From: Nocardia nova SH22a | Lineage (GTDB): Bacteria; Actinomycetota; Actinomycetes; Mycobacteriales; Mycobacteriaceae | NCBI RefSeq assembly: GCF_000523235.1 | Contig: NZ_CP006850.1 | Span: forward strand, 7,440,001 to 7,504,000 | Direction of reading: 5' to 3' | DNA: 64,000 bases | Shown: one piece after another, positions 27,601 to 42,600 of the stretch | How positions within the stretch are numbered: the stretch's first letter is position 1 | How the letters are laid out: the number at the start of each line of letters is the position of its first letter | Made by a program: the position numbers and the translations under genes | The notes under the pieces: model-generated | The model's database searches: none | The model's input: the letters and a program-made list of their open reading frames with translations, nothing else | What the model was told of the DNA's origin: nothing

Positions 27601-30600
27601 CAGATAGGCCGCGATCAGATCCCGCAGCAGCGGATCGAGGGAGTATCCGTCGGCGGCGATGTGGTGCACCACCATGGCGAACACGTGGCTGGTTCCCGAT
27701 TCGCGCAGCAGTGCGGCGCGCACGGGCGGTGCGATCGTCACATCGAAGCCGGTGGCGGCGAAGGCCGCGAGCGCGCCGGCATCGGCGCCGGTGCGCGTCT
27801 CGAAGTGGATCCGGGCCTGTTCCGGGTTCAGGACCAGCTGGCAGGCCGACCCGTCGGTATCGAGCGGGTAGTAGGTGCGCAGCACCTCGTGCCGGGCCAC
27901 CACATCGGCGAACGCGTCGCGCATGATCGCGGCGTCGAGATCCCCGAGGATGCGGACCGCCACCACGATATTGTCGGCGGCCGAATCCGGGTCCAGGCGG
28001 TTGAGGAACCACATGCCCTGCTGGACGGGCGCCAGCGGGATGGTGGCGGGGCGCGGCCCGGCGACCGGTCCGAGCAGTTCCGTTGCCGCGGTGTCGATTT
28101 CCTCGATGGCACGGGCCAGGTCCGCGACGACCGGATATTCGAACAGCGTCCGCACCGGCAGACGGCGCCCGCAGCGCTCTCCCAGCCGGGCCAGCACGCG
28201 GGTGGCCACCAGCGAGTTGCCGCCGAGGGCGAAGAAGTCGTCATCGGCGCCGACGCGGGAGATGTCGAGAACCTCCGCGAAGGTCTGCGCGACCAGTCGT
28301 TCACCGGCCGTGCCGGGGGCGCGGAACTCGCCGCCGCCGAAGACCGCCGCCACCCGCGGATCGGCGGCGTCCGGCAGCGCGTTGCGATCCAGCTTGCCGG
28401 AGGCGTTGAGCGGGAATTCCTCCAGCACGACGACGGCCGAGGGAACCATGTAGCCCGGCAGTTCCGCGACCGCCGCCGCGCGGACCCGCTGGGCGGCTTC
28501 CGGATCGGTGGCGGTGACGAATCCGATGAGATGGTCACCGCCGGGCCCGGTCAGCAGCCGCACGGCCGCCGCCGTCACATCCGGCGCCGCGGCCAGCACC
28601 GCCTCGATATCGCCGAGTTCGATGCGCTGACCACGGAACTTCACCTGGAAATCGGTGCGGCCCAGGTACACCAGCTCGGCCGTGATCCCACTGGTGTCCC
28701 AGCGAACCAGATCACCGGTGCGGTACATGCGTGATCCGTACGGATCCCCGGGCGCACCGGAGGCGAACGGATTGGCCACGAAGCGATCGGCGGTGAGATC
28801 GGCCCGGCCGTGATATCCGCGGGCCAGCTGGGTACCGGCCAGGTACAGCTCTCCCGCCACGCCGGGCGGGGTCGGCCGCAGCCGCGAATCCAGCACGTAC
28901 ACACGGCTGTTCCATTCGGGCAGCCCGATCGGCACGGCCGCCCGGTCCACCATCCCGGTCACCTCGCGGTGGGTGATCGACACCGCGGCCTCGGTGGGCC
29001 CGTACAGATTGTGCAGCCGGGCCTCGCTGATCGCGCCGAACGCGCGCACGGTCTCGGCGGGCAGCGCCTCACCGATCACGAACACCAGCCGTAGCGAGCG
29101 CACCTGAACGGTGCGGGCCTGGGCGGCGAACACGCTCAGCATCGAAGGAACGAAATCGGTGACCGTCACGCCGTTTCCGGCGATGACATCCGCCAGATAT
29201 CCGGGATCGCGATGTCCGTCCGGCGTGGCGAGCACGAGGGTGGCGCCGACCCGCAGCGGCAGGAAGTAGCCCCACAGCGAGACGTCGAAGGTGGTGGCGG
29301 TCTTCTGCAGGTACACATCGGCGGCGGTCAGCTGGTATTCGGCCTGCATCCAGGTGGTCTGGTTGACGATCGCGGCATGGGAGACGCTGACACCCTTGGG
29401 TTTTCCGGTGGAGCCGGAGGTGAAGATCACGTAGGCCGGATGGGCGGCGAGTACGGGAGCGCGACGCTCGGCCGGCGCGATCGGCTCATCGGAGTAGGCG
29501 TCCGGGTCCAGCGCGTCGATCAGGACCGTCGGACCGTCGAAGGCGACGGCCGCGCCGGTGGCGGTGAGCAGCACCGCGGGCCGCGCGGAGTCGAGGATGT
29601 GGGCGATGCGCTGGGCCGGGTGGTCCGGATCGATCGGCACATAGGCGCCACCGGCCTTGAGTACCGCGTACATCGCCACGACGAGCTCGGGTGAGCGTCG
29701 AATCGACAGGGCCACCAGTGATTCCGGTCCCACGCCCAGATCGATGAGGTGGCGGGCGAGACGGTTGCTGCGGCTGTCGAGTTGCCCATAGGTGAGCTCG
29801 ACGGGCGCGGATCCGTCATCGGGGATGTAGCGCACGGCCGGTAGGCGCGGTGCGACCGCAGCCTGCGCCTCGAACTCGTCGAGCAGTAACTCCTCGCCGA
29901 ATCCCTTGTGCGTAGAGGCATTCCATTCGGTGAGCACACGGTCGCGCTCGCCGGGGGCGAACAGATCGATATCGCCGACGACGCGCTCGGGGTCGGCGAT
30001 GACGGCGTGCAACACCGCCAGCAGCCGTCCGGCGAGCCCCGTCACCGTCGATTCATCGAAAAGGTCGGTGGCGTAGGTGAATCCGATTTCCCGGTCGGTC
30101 ACGGTGACCTGGAGGTCGAAGGCGTTCACCGCCGTGTCGAGCCGGACCTCTCCGACACCGAGTTCACCGGTCTCGAACTCCACCGGCGCCAGATTCTGGA
30201 AGAACAGGGCCACCTGGAACAGCGGGTGGTGCGCCTGTGAGCGCGGCGGGTCCAGGACCTCCACCAGCCGTTCGAACGGGATGTCGGCATGAGCGAATGC
30301 GGCGAGGTCACTTTCGCGGGTGCGTCGCAGCAGATCCGAGAAGCGCTGCGCTCCGGTGACTTCGGTGCGCAGGACCAGCGTGTTGACGAACATGCCGATC
30401 AGATCGTCCAGGACCGCCGCGCCGCGTCCGGCGACCGGTGCGCCGATGGCGATATCGCCGGTTCCCGACATCCGGGCGAGCAGGACCGCGAGGGCCGCAT
30501 GCATCACCATGAACGGGGTGCTGTCGTGGCGTCCCGCGAGGGTGTGCAGGTCGGCGCGCAGACGCTCGTCGAAGGCGACGGTGGTGGTGGCCGCGATATG

Positions 30601-33600
30601 GCTCGCGACCGCGGGCCGCGGCCGATCGACCGGCAGCTCGAGCCGCGAGGGCAGTCCGCGCAGCTGTTCGCGCCAGAAATCCAGCTGGCGGGCGGCGATG
30701 GATTCGGGATCGGATTCGGCGCCCAGTACCTCGCGCTGCCACAGCGCGTAGTCGGCGTACTGGACCGGCAGGTCGTGCCAGCGCGGGGCCGCATCCGCGC
30801 TGCGGGCCAGGTAGGCGGTGGCGATATCGCGGGCCAGCGGGCCCATCGAGAAGCCGTCGGCGGCGATGTGATGGACGACCAGGACGAGAATGTGCTCGTC
30901 GGCGTCGGTGGTCAGTAGTCCCGCCCGCAGCGGTACGGCGGTGGTCACATCGAAGGGTTCGGCCACGAATTCACCGATGGCCGTGGCGATATCGTCACCG
31001 CACAGCCGGGACAGCACCGGTGCGTGGTCGGCGGGCTGGATCTGCTGATAGCCGACGCCGCCGATATCCGGGTAGACGGTGCGCAGGGATTCGTGGCGGG
31101 CCACCAGATCGGCGAGCGCGGCCTCGAGCGCGGCGGTGTCGAGTGCGCCGCGCAGGCGCAGGGCGACCGGAATATTGTGCACGCTCTGCCCAGGATCGAA
31201 CCGGTTCAGGAACCACATGCGCTGCTGGGCGGGCGAGAGCGGGATCAGATCGGGGCGCGGGCGCGCGACGAGCGGTACGGCGGCGCCGCGACCGGCGAAT
31301 TCCGCGGCCTGCCCGGCGAGACCGGCAACCGTCGGGGTGTCGAAGATCAGGCGGACCGGCAGGTCGGCGTCGAGTTCGGCGCCGACCCGGGCCGCGACCC
31401 GGGTGGCGGTGAGCGAGTTGCCGCCCAGTGCGAAGAAGTCGTCGTCGAGTCCCACCCGGTCGAGGCCGAGCAGTTCGGCGTACACCGCGGCGACGGCTCG
31501 TTCGGCACGGGTCGCGGGCGCCCGATAGGTTCCGGACCGGAATTCCGGCTCCGGCAGCGCGCTGCGGTCGAGTTTGCCGGAGGCGTTGAGCGGCAACGCG
31601 TCCAGCGTCACCACGATCGCCGGGACCATGTATTCGGGTAGGCTGCGAGCGCAGGCCGTCCGCAGCGCTTCGGGATCGAGATCGTGTCCGGTCGCGGCGA
31701 CCACGTACCCGACGATCCGATCCCCGGCGCCGTGATCGTCGCGGACCACGGCCACCGCCGCGGCCACCCCGTCGGCCTCGCGCAGGGCGTTCTCGATCTC
31801 GCCGAGTTCGATGCGCAGACCACGCACCTTCACCTGGAAGTCGGTGCGGCCGATGTATTCCAGTTCGCCGGAGGCACGGCGGCGGACCAGATCGCCGGTG
31901 CGGTACATCCGGGTTCCGGCGCGGAACGGGTCGGCGACGAAGCGGTCGGCGGTCAGATCCGGGCGGGCGAGGTAACCGATCGCCAATTGTCTTCCGGCCA
32001 AATACAACTCGCCGGTGACTCCGACGGGCACCGGGCGCAGGTACGAATCCAGGACGTAGGCGCGAGTGTTGAACACCGGGTGGCCGATCGGCACCGTCAC
32101 GGTGTCGGCGGGGGTGACCTGGTGGTAGGTGACGTCCACCGCGGCCTCGGTCGGGCCGTACAGATTGTGCAGCGAGGATCCGCCGAGCTCACGCCAGCGG
32201 GCGGCGGTGCGCACGTCGAGTGCCTCGCCGGAGGCGAAGACCCGGCGCAGGGCCGCCGGGGCCGGGGCGTCGGCATCGGCCAGCGCCGCCACGAACACCG
32301 CGAGCATCGAGGGGACGAAATGCGCCGTGGTGACCCGCTCGGACTCGATCAACTCCGCCAGATACCCCGGATCACGATGACCGTCCGGCCGAGCCACGAC
32401 CAACCGCGCACCCACCTGCAACGCCCAGAACAACTCCCACACCGACACATCGAACGTCACCGGAGTCTTCTGCAGCACAACATCTTCGGGTCTCAGGCCG
32501 TACTGCGACTGCATCCACACGAGACGGTTGACAATCGCCCCGTGCGACACCGCCACACCCTTCGGACGCCCCGTCGAACCCGATGTGAAGATCACATACG
32601 CCGTGTGCTCGACCCGCAACGGACGTGACCGGTCCAGATCCGTCAACGGTCTCGGGTCGAATTCCGACACGTTCAGCCGATCGAGATCCACCACCGGCGC
32701 CGTGCCCGCATCCAGCGGTGAATCCGCGTCGACCAGAACACGATCCGGCCGCGCCGTGTCGAGGATGTAGCGCACACGCTCGGCCGGGTGGTCCGGATCC
32801 AGTGGCACATATCCCGCGCCCGCGGCCAGTACCGCGTGGATGCCGACGACCAGGTCGAGGGACCGGTGCAGATGGACGGCGACCAGCGATCCGGGGCCGA
32901 CGCCCTGGGTGATCAGATACCGGGCGAGCCGGTTGACCCGCGCGGCGAACTCACCGTAGGACAGGGTGGTTCCCGCGAAGGTGAGCGCGGGTGCGCCCGG
33001 CGTGCGCGCGGCCTGCGCGTCGAAGAGGACGGGCAGGGTAGCGGTGCGGTCGATCGCGGCTTCGGTGGAGTTCCAGATCTCGAGGACCCGCAGGCGCTCG
33101 GACACCTCCAGCAGGTCGATATCGCCGATGCGGATCTCGGGATCGGCGGTGACCGTGGTCAGCAGACGCAGCAGCCGCTCGCCGAAGACCGACACCGTCG
33201 CGCGGTCGAAAAGGTCGGTGGCATAACGCATCACGGCGAGATATTCACGACCGTCCACACCGTCGATCTCCGACAGCGACAGCGCCAGATCGAACTGGGC
33301 GACCGGATTGGCGAGCGGATGATCGGCGATCTCCAGGCTCGGCAGCAGTAGTTCGGTATCGGCCCGCTGCTCGAACGACAGCAGGACCTGCACGATCGGC
33401 GCGTAGGCCGGAGAGCGTTGCGGAGAGAGTTCTTCCACCAGCCGGTCGAAGGGCAGGTCCGCGTGTGCGAAGGCGCGCACGTCACCGGCGCGGACCTCGG
33501 CGAGGAGTTCGTCGAATCGCGCGCGGTTGTCGATCCGGGTGCGCAGCGGCACGGTGTTGACGAACATGCCGATCAGATCGTCGAGTGCCGCGTCGGCGCG

Positions 33601-36600
33601 CCCGGCGATGGGGGTGCCGATGGCGAGGTCGGCCGCACCGGACAGCTTCGCCAGCAGGGTGGCATAGGCGGCGTGCAGCACCATGAACACCGACACTCCG
33701 GTACGGCGTGCCAGCGCTTCCACGGCCGCGGTCGAGGTCGCCGGGATCCGGAATTCCACGGCCGCACCGGCTCCCGAGGCCGTCGGCGGCCGGGGCCGGT
33801 CACCGGGCAGATCGAGGACGGCGGGCAGATCGGCCAATTCGTCGCGCCAGAACTCGATCTGGCGGGCGAGCCGGGAGCTCGGATCGTCGGCCGGGCCGAG
33901 CACCGCGTGCTGCCAGAGCGTGAAGTCGGCGTACTGCACGGGCAACTGTGACCAGTCCGGCGAGGTTCCGGCACGGCGGGCGGCGTAGGCGGTCAGCAGG
34001 TCGCGGGCCAGCAGTCCGGTGGAGATGCCGTCGCCCGCGATGTGATGGACCACCACGAGCAGCACATGCTCCTCCGGAGCGACCTGGAATACGGTGAGAC
34101 GCAACGGAATATCGTGGCGCAGATCGAATCCGGACGCCGCGGCGGCGGCCAGTTCGCCGTCCACCTCGGTCGAATCGGCGGTGCGCAGGGACAGCACCGC
34201 GCACTCCTCGGCGGCGCGGATCGATTGGCGCGGGCCCTCGGCGTCCTCGGGGAAGACGGTGCGCAGGGATTCGTGACGGGTGAGCAGATCGGTGACGGCC
34301 TCCGACAGCGCGATCTCGTCGAGTGCGCCGCGCAGTCGCAGGGCGACCGGAATGTTGTACATCGCCGAGCCGGGGTCGATCCGGTTCAGCAGCCAGATCC
34401 GAGTCTGTGCCGGTGCCAATGGGATTCGATCGGGTCGCGGCGCGGCGATCAAGGGCAGGGCGCCGGTGTCGGCCGCCTGGGCGGCACGGGCCAGCAGGGC
34501 CGGGGTGGGCGCACCGAAGATCTCGGCGATATTCAGATCGCGGCCGAGTGCGGTGTTGACCCGGGCGACGACGCGCATGGCGAGCAGCGAGTTGCCGCCC
34601 GCGGCGAAGAAGTCCTCGTCCGCGCCCATGCGGTCGCGGTCCAGCAGTCCGGCCATGACGGCGGCCACGACCGATTCGGCGCCCTCGGCCGGAGCGCGAT
34701 AGGCGGAGTCGTCCCCTGCCTCGACGGCGGGCAAGGCCTTCCGGTCGAGTTTTCCCGAGGCGTTCACGGGCAGTTCGGGCAGGACGGTGAGTGCCGCGGG
34801 GACCATATAGGCGGGTAGCGCCCGGCCCGCGGCGGTCAGCACGGCCGCAGTGTCGACGGTGGTATTCGCGGCCGCGACCACGTAGCCGTGCAGGCGGGCG
34901 TTCTCGCCGTCCCCGGCCACCACCACGGCCGCTTGCGCCAGCTGGTCGTGCGCGGTGAGCGCGGCCTCGATCTCACCGAGTTCGATGCGCAGGCCGCGCA
35001 GCTTGACCTGGAAGTCGTTGCGGCCCAGATATTCCAGTTCACCGGCGCGATTCCAGCGGACGAGGTCGCCGGTGCGGTACATCCGCGCGCCGGGGTGGAA
35101 GGGGTCGGCCACGAAGCGGTCGGCGGTCAGGTCCGCGCGGCCGACATAGCCGCGAGCGAGCTGATCACCGGCCAGATACAGTTCGCCGGGGACGCCGACG
35201 GGAACGGGGTGCAGCGAGGTGCTCAGCACGTACACCCGGGTGTTGGCGACCGGACGCCCGATCGGCACGGTCACGGCGTCGGCGGCGGTCACCTCGTGGA
35301 ATGTGACGTCCACCGCGGCCTCGGTCGGACCGTACAGATTGTGCACGGCGGCGCCGCCCAGCTCGCGCCACCGGGCCGCGGTCGCCGCGCCCAGGGCCTC
35401 ACCGGAGGTGAACACGCGCCGCAGCGAGGCGGGGGGTGCGGTGATCGCGCCGAGGAAGACCGCGAACATGGACGGCACGAAATGCACCGTCGTCACGGAT
35501 TCCTCGTCCATCAGCCGCGCGAGGTAGGCGGGGTCGCGGTGGCCGTCCGGCCGAGCGACCACCAACCGCGCACCCACCTGCAATGCCCAGAACAACTCCC
35601 ACACCGACACGTCGAAAGTGACCGGAGTCTTCTGCAGCACAACATCATCGGGGCTCAGGCCGTACTCCGCCTGCATCCACACGAGACGGTTCACAATCGC
35701 CCCGTGCGACACCGCCACGCCCTTCGGAACACCCGTCGAACCCGACGTGAAAATCACGTAAGCCGTGTGCTCCGCACGCAACGGACGCAACCGGTCCGCA
35801 TCGGTCACCGGCCCTTCCTCGAAGCCCGACACGTCCAGCCGGTCGAGATCCACCACCGCGACACCGGCCGGGAGGTTTCCCGCATCCGATACCGCCAGTA
35901 CACACAGCGGCCGGGCCGTCTCGATCACCGCACGCATCCGCTCGGCGGGATGATCGGGGTCCAGCGGGACATACGCCGCACCGGCGGCGACGATCGCGTG
36001 GATCGCGACCACCAGCTCCAGCGATCGCGGAATACACACCGCCACGGCGGTTTCCGGTCCGGCGCCGCGGCCGATCAGATAGCGGGCGAGCCGCTGGACG
36101 CGCCGGTCGAACTCCCGGTAGGACAGGGTGACCCCGTCGAAGGTCACCGCGGGCGCGGACGGCAGATGCCGGGTGCCGAGGAGTTCGGGCAGGGTGCGGG
36201 GTTCGACGGGGCGATCGGTGGCGTTGGGTTCGGTCAGGAGCCGGTCGCGCTCGGCAGCCGACATCACCTCGACATCGGCCACCTGGACATCGCCGTCGGC
36301 GGTGAGCGCGGTGAGGATGCGGTCGAACCCGTCCAGCAGCGCGTCGATCGTCTCGGTGTCGAACAGATCCGCGGCATAGTGCACGTGCAGGTCGATGCCG
36401 TCGAGAGTGCCGTCGCCGGTGCGGACCTCACTCGCCGTCCAGTGCTGATCGACCTGGATCGGCGCGGCGCCCGGTTCCACGGCCGCGATCCGCAGCCCGT
36501 CGAGCGCCAGTTCGGCACCGGCCTGGTTCTGCAGGGTCAGCGACACCTGGTAGAGCGGTGAATGCGCCTGCGAACGAACCGGATTCACGGTGTCGACGAG

Positions 36601-39600
36601 CTGTTCGAACGGCACCGCCGCATGATCGAAGGCCGCCAGATCGATATCGCGGACTCGCGCCAGATGATCGGCGAGACGGTCGCCGCTCCCGACCGGGGTG
36701 CGCAGTACCAGCGTGTTGACGAACATGCCGACCAGGCCGTCGAGCGACTGCGCCCCACGCCCCGCCACCGGCGCACCCACGACGATGTCGTCACCGCCGC
36801 CGAAGCGGGCGAGCAGTACCGACAGCGCGGTGTGCAGCACCATGAACGGTGTCATGCGATGGGTGGCGGCCAGATTGTGAATCCGCTGGTGCAGTGCGGG
36901 ACTCAGGCGAGCCGTCCGCGCACCGCCACGCTGGGAGGCGACCGCCGGGCGCGGCCGATCGGTGGGCAGGGCCGACAGTTCCGCGACGCCCGCCAGTTCG
37001 GCACGCCAGAACTCCAGTTGCCGAGCGGATTCCGAATCCGGATCGGTGACCGAGCCGAGGGCGCGCTGCTGCCACAGCGCGTAATCGGCGTACTGAATCG
37101 GCAGCGGTGCGAAGTCGGGCGCCGATCCCGCGGTGCGGGCCCGGTAGGCAGTGGCGAGGTCCGCGGTGAGCGGTGCGAAGGACCAGCCGTCCGCGGCGAT
37201 GTGGTGGACGACGAACAGCAGAATGTGGGTCTGGTCGTCCCGGGCGGCCTCGGGCGCGCGCCGCACTCGCAGAAGACGTATCCGCACCGGCACTTCGGTG
37301 GTCACGTCGAAGCGGGTGTGCGCCGATTGTTCCGCAATAGTGGCGATTTCGGCGGGATCGGCATCGGTCACCTCGAGGGCGGGCACCGCCGCCGCCAGGA
37401 TGATCTGCCGTGCAGGACAGGCGGGAGCCGAGCCGATGCGGGACGCCGACAGGTCCGGAGTGCGCGCATTGCCGTCATCGGGCCCGACGCCCCGCTGCGG
37501 CTCGACACCGGGCAGACGGACGGCACCGTCGACACCACCGATGCTCTCGACACTGCCGGTGCCGCGGCTGACCTCGACACCGTCGAGGCCGGGATAGTAG
37601 GTGCGCAGCGTTTCGTGCCGTTCGATCACATCGCCGATCGCGGCGCGCAAGGCCGAGACATTCAGATTGCCGGTCAGCCGCAGCGCGAACGCGATGTTGT
37701 AGCTACCACCCCGGGTGTCGAGGCGGTTCAGCATCCACATGCGCTGCTGGGCGATCGACAGCGGCACGATGTCCGGTCGCGGCGACACGACGGTCGGTCC
37801 GGTATCGGATACCTTGTCCGACAGGGTGATCCGCGCCGCCAGAGCGCGCACAGTCGGTGCGTCGAACACGGTGCGCACCGGAACCGGTTGTGCCGTCGCC
37901 TGATTCAGCCGCGCGGCGAGCTGGGTCGCGATCAGGGAGTTGCCGCCGAGTGCGAAGAAGTCGTCGTCGGCGCCCACCTGTCCGGCGCCGAGCAGGGTTT
38001 CGAAGATGTTCGCCACCAGCACCTCGGCCGGTCCGATGGGCGCGCGGTAACGCACCGGCGCGAGCACCGGTTCCGGCAGCGCCTTGCGATCCACCTTGCC
38101 GACCGGTGTGAGCGGGATCTTGTCCAAGACGACAAGGGCGGCCGGAACCATGTGCGACGGCAACCGGTGGGCGGCGAATTCGGTCAGATCGGTCGGGTCC
38201 ACCGTGCGGCCCGGTTTCGGCAGCACATACGACACCAGCATGGTGCCGCGGGTGTCGTGGTCGCGGCCCATCGTGGTCGCGAAATCGACATCGGGATGGG
38301 CGCCGAGGACCGCATCGATCTCACCGAGTTCGACCCGGAATCCGCGGATCTTGACCTGGAAATCGGAGCGGCCGACATACTCCAGCTCCCACGTGCCCTC
38401 CGACACCGCACGCCGCCGCACCACGTCACCGGTGCGGTACATCCGGCTGCCGGGCGCACCCCACGGATTCGGCAGGAACCGTTCCGCGGTCGCACCGGAG
38501 CGATTGCGGTAACCACGCGCCAGCCCGCCACCGGCCAGATACAGTTCCCCCGCCACACCGGGCGGCACCGGCCGCAGTCGCCGGTCGAGTACCAGCGCCG
38601 ACATGCCGGGCACCGGGGTGCCGATGGTGATCGGCCGACCGGCCCGCAGCCGGGCGTAGCTGGAGATGATGGTGGTCTCGGTGGGCCCGTACCCGTTGTG
38701 ATAGCTGCGGCCGGGTTCCCAGTTCGCCAGCAGATCACCGGTGGTCACGTCGCCACCCACCGAAAGCACCCGCAGCTCGGGCAGTTCGGCGGGATCGACG
38801 GTGCCCAGTACCGCCGGGGTGATGATCGCGTGGGTGACCCGTTCGGCTCGCAGCAGCGCCGTCAGTTCCGGTCCGCCGAACACCCGCGCGGGCACGATCA
38901 CCAGCGTGGCTCCGGTCGCGAAGGCGCAGATCCATTCCAGCACCGACGGATCGAAGCTCGGCGAGCAGATGTGCAGCATGCGGTCCCCGGCGGCGAGCCC
39001 GTACCGCGTGACCGCGTGCCGGGCCAGACCACCGAGTCCGGCGTGGGTCACGGTGACGCCCTTGGGCATTCCGGTGGAGCCGGAGGTGTAGATGACATAG
39101 GCGGGATGCGACATCAGCAGCGGCGCGCGCCGTTCGTCCGCGCGCACCGGGCCCGCGGGCAGCGCATCGAGTTCCGCTGTCTCCGAGGGCGAGTCGAGTA
39201 CCAGCCAGCGTACGTCCGCGGGCAGCGCCTCGGCGTAGGCGGAGGTCGTGATGCCGATCCGCGCGGCGGAATCGGTGACCATGTATCGCACCCGGTCCGC
39301 CGGATAGGTGGGGTCCACCGGAACGTGCGCGGCGCCTGCCTGTGCGACGGCGAGCACGGCGGCCACCATGTCGTAGGACCGTGGAAGTGCCACGGCCACC
39401 AGATCTTCCGGGCCGATGCCGAGGGCGATCAACCGACGGGCCAGGCGGGTGGAGTGGTCGGCGAGTTCGCCGTAACGGATCGACCGGCCGTCGTGGCGGA
39501 TCGCGATGTCGTCGCGTCCGGCGTCGCTTGCGGTGAGCAGGTCCGCGAGGGTCGCCGTCGCCATCACCGCATCGGGCTGAACCTCGGTCAGGCGGGTGTA

Positions 39601-42600
39601 TTCCGCGGCTCGCAACAGCGACAGGTCACCCACGGCGGTATCCGGCGTGACAACCAGCTGCCGCAGCAGATCCACGAACCTGCGGGCGAAGTCCTCGATC
39701 GTGGCGTGGTCGAAAAGGTCACGGGCATAGGCGAATTCCGCGTCCATCCCGGCGTCGGTCTCGCGCACGGTCAGCGCCAGATCGAATTTCGCCGTCCCCG
39801 CGTCGATGTCGACGGTTCCGGCACGCAGACCCGGCAGGCACAGCTCCGCCGTCGGCAGATTCTCGTAGGCCAGGGCGACCTGGAACAGCGGATGCCGGGC
39901 GGTGGAGCGCTCCGGTTCGAGCAGTTCCACCAAGCGCTCGAAGGGGATGTCGGCGTGCGCGAAGGCCCGCAGATCGGTTTCCCGGGTGGCGTCGAGGAGC
40001 GCTTCGAAGCTCGCGCCGCCCGCGACGGTGGTGCGCAGGACCACGGTGTTGACGAACATGCCGATCAGATCATCGAGTTCGGCCTCACCGCGTCCGGCGA
40101 TCGGCGAGCCGATCGCGATGTCCTCGGCTCCGGTCATCCGGGCCAGGAAGATCGCCCACGCGGTGTGCACGGCCATGAACGGTGTCGCCTGCCGCGACTG
40201 GGCCAGGGCGCGCAGGCCGTCGCGAATCTCGCCGTCGACGCCGACACGCACCCGTCCACCCCGATAGGACGGCCGCATCGGACGCGGCCGATCGGCGGGC
40301 AGATTCAGCTCATCGGCCAGGCCGTGCAGTTCGGTACGCCAGAACGCCGCCTGCGCGCTGACGATGCTGTCCGGATCGGTTTCGGCACCGAGGACCGTGC
40401 GCTGCCAGATGCTGAAATCGGCGTACTGCACCGGCATCGGCGCCCACTGCGGTGCGGCCCCGGCCGCACGAGATCCGTAGGCGGACATCAGGTCCCGGGT
40501 CAGCGGTGCGATCGACCAGCCGTCGGCGGCGATGTGATGGGCGACGAACACCAGGATGTGTTCGGGCTCGGCGGATTCGACGCGCAACAGGGCGATGCGC
40601 AGCGGCGGCTCGGCCGTCACATCGAATCCCGCGCCGGTCAGCGCGGCCATCCGGTCGGCGATCGCGGTGCGGGTGACGGTTTCCGGTGTGAGGTCGAACC
40701 GCACGTCGGCGGCGGGAACGATCTGCTGATACGGGCCGTCCGCGTGTTCGGGATAGCGGGTGCGCAGGGTTTCGTGCCGTTCGATCAGATCGGCGAGCGC
40801 CGCGGTCAGGGCGGCGATATCCAGATCGCCGGTCAGCCGCACCGCGACGGGGATGTTGTGCACGCCCGTATCCGGATCGAAGCGGTTGAGGAACCACATC
40901 CGCTGCTGTGCCATCGACAGCGGAATGTGCTGCGGCCGTGCCTGTTCCACCAGCGCCGGGCGAGCCGCGCCCACCTCGCTGCCCAGCGCCGCGGCGAATC
41001 CCGCCACGGTGGACGCCTCGAACAGCGTGCGCACCGGCACCCGCGCCTCGACGATCCGGCCGATTCGCGCGCTGACCTGGGTGGCGTCGAGTGAACTGCC
41101 GCCGAGGGCGAAGAAGTCGTCGTCTCGTCCCAGCCGCTGCAGGCCGAGCACCTCGGCGAACACCTCCGCCACCCGATGCTCCAGCGGTGTGCGCGGCGCA
41201 TCGAATTCCGCCACGGCGGGCACCGGCAGCGGCAACGCCTTGCGGTCGAGTTTCCCGCTGCTGTTGAGCGGGAACTCGGCGAGTTCCACGACGGCGGCCG
41301 GGATCATATAGGCGGGCAGTACCGCGCCCAGCCCGCCGCGCACCCGCTCGACATCGAGTTCGGCGCCCGGTGCGGCGACCACATATCCGGCCAGGTAATC
41401 GCCGTTCGCACCGCTGATCAGCCGGACCGCGGCCTGCCCGACTCCCGGTGCGGCCAGTAGTGCGGTCTCGATCTCGGGAAGTTCGATGCGCTGGCCACGG
41501 AACTTCACCTGGAAGTCGATGCGGCCCAGATAGTCGAGTTCACCGTCCGGGGTCCAGCGCACCAGATCGCCGGTGCGGTACATCCGTTCCCCGTTGAAGG
41601 TGAACGGGTTGGCGACGAAGCGGTCGGCGGTCAGATCGGCGCGTCCGTGATAACCGCGAGCCAACTGCACTCCGGCGAGATACAACTCACCGGGCACCCC
41701 TACGGGCACCGGGTGCAGCCGCGAATCCAGCACGAAGACCTGCGAATTCCACTCCGGCTCGCCGATGGGCACACTGCGCACATCGTCGGCGGTGGCCTCG
41801 TGACAGGTGATCGACACCGCCGCTTCGGTGGGACCGTACATATTGTGCAGTGCGCCATCGCATTTCGTGGCGAACAGGGCGGCGGTCTCGGCGGGAAGCG
41901 CCTCGCCGACCACGAAAGCGGCACGCAGGGTGGACAATTCGTCCGGCTCTGCGTGATTGAGGAACACGGTGAGCATCGACGGCACGAAATCGGTGAGCGT
42001 CACCCGCCGGGCCGCGACGGTTTCGGCGAGATAGCGTGCGTCCCGATGCCCGTCCGCGGTGGCCAGGATCAGGGTCGCGCCCGCGCGCAGCGGCAGGAAG
42101 TAGCCCCACAGCGACACGTCGAAGGTGGCGGCGGTCTTCTGCAGGTAGATGTCGTCGGCCCGCACGCCGTACTCGGTGTGCATCCATTCGAGCTGATTGG
42201 CGATCGCGCGGTGGGCGACCGTCACACCCTTGGGCCGCCCGGTCGAGCCGGAGGTGAACAGCACATACGCCGGATGGTCCGGATGCAGCGCGGCACGGCG
42301 TTCGGTGTCGCGGATGGCGGCGGCCGAGTAGCCGGTCAGGTCGAGGGTGTCGATGTGATGGACGGGGACATCGGTCGGCGACTCGAAAGCCGCAGCATGC
42401 GTGGTGAGTACGGTGTGCGGGCGCGCGGTGGCGAAGAGGTGGCCGATCCGCTCGGCCGGATGCGCCGGATCGACCGGCACGTAGGCGCCGCCCGCGCGCA
42501 GCACCGCGTACATGCCGACGACGAGTTCGATCGAGCGCGGCATCGCCAGGACCACGAGCGTCTCGGGCCCGACACCCGTGTCGATCAGCAGGCGGGCCAG

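Noticed and set aside
36562..41094. 1510-codon open frame on the plus strand opposite NRPS-B
   Set aside because: High GC gives long antisense frames; composition is Arg/Gly/His-rich without domains, while the minus strand holds perfect NRPS motifs.
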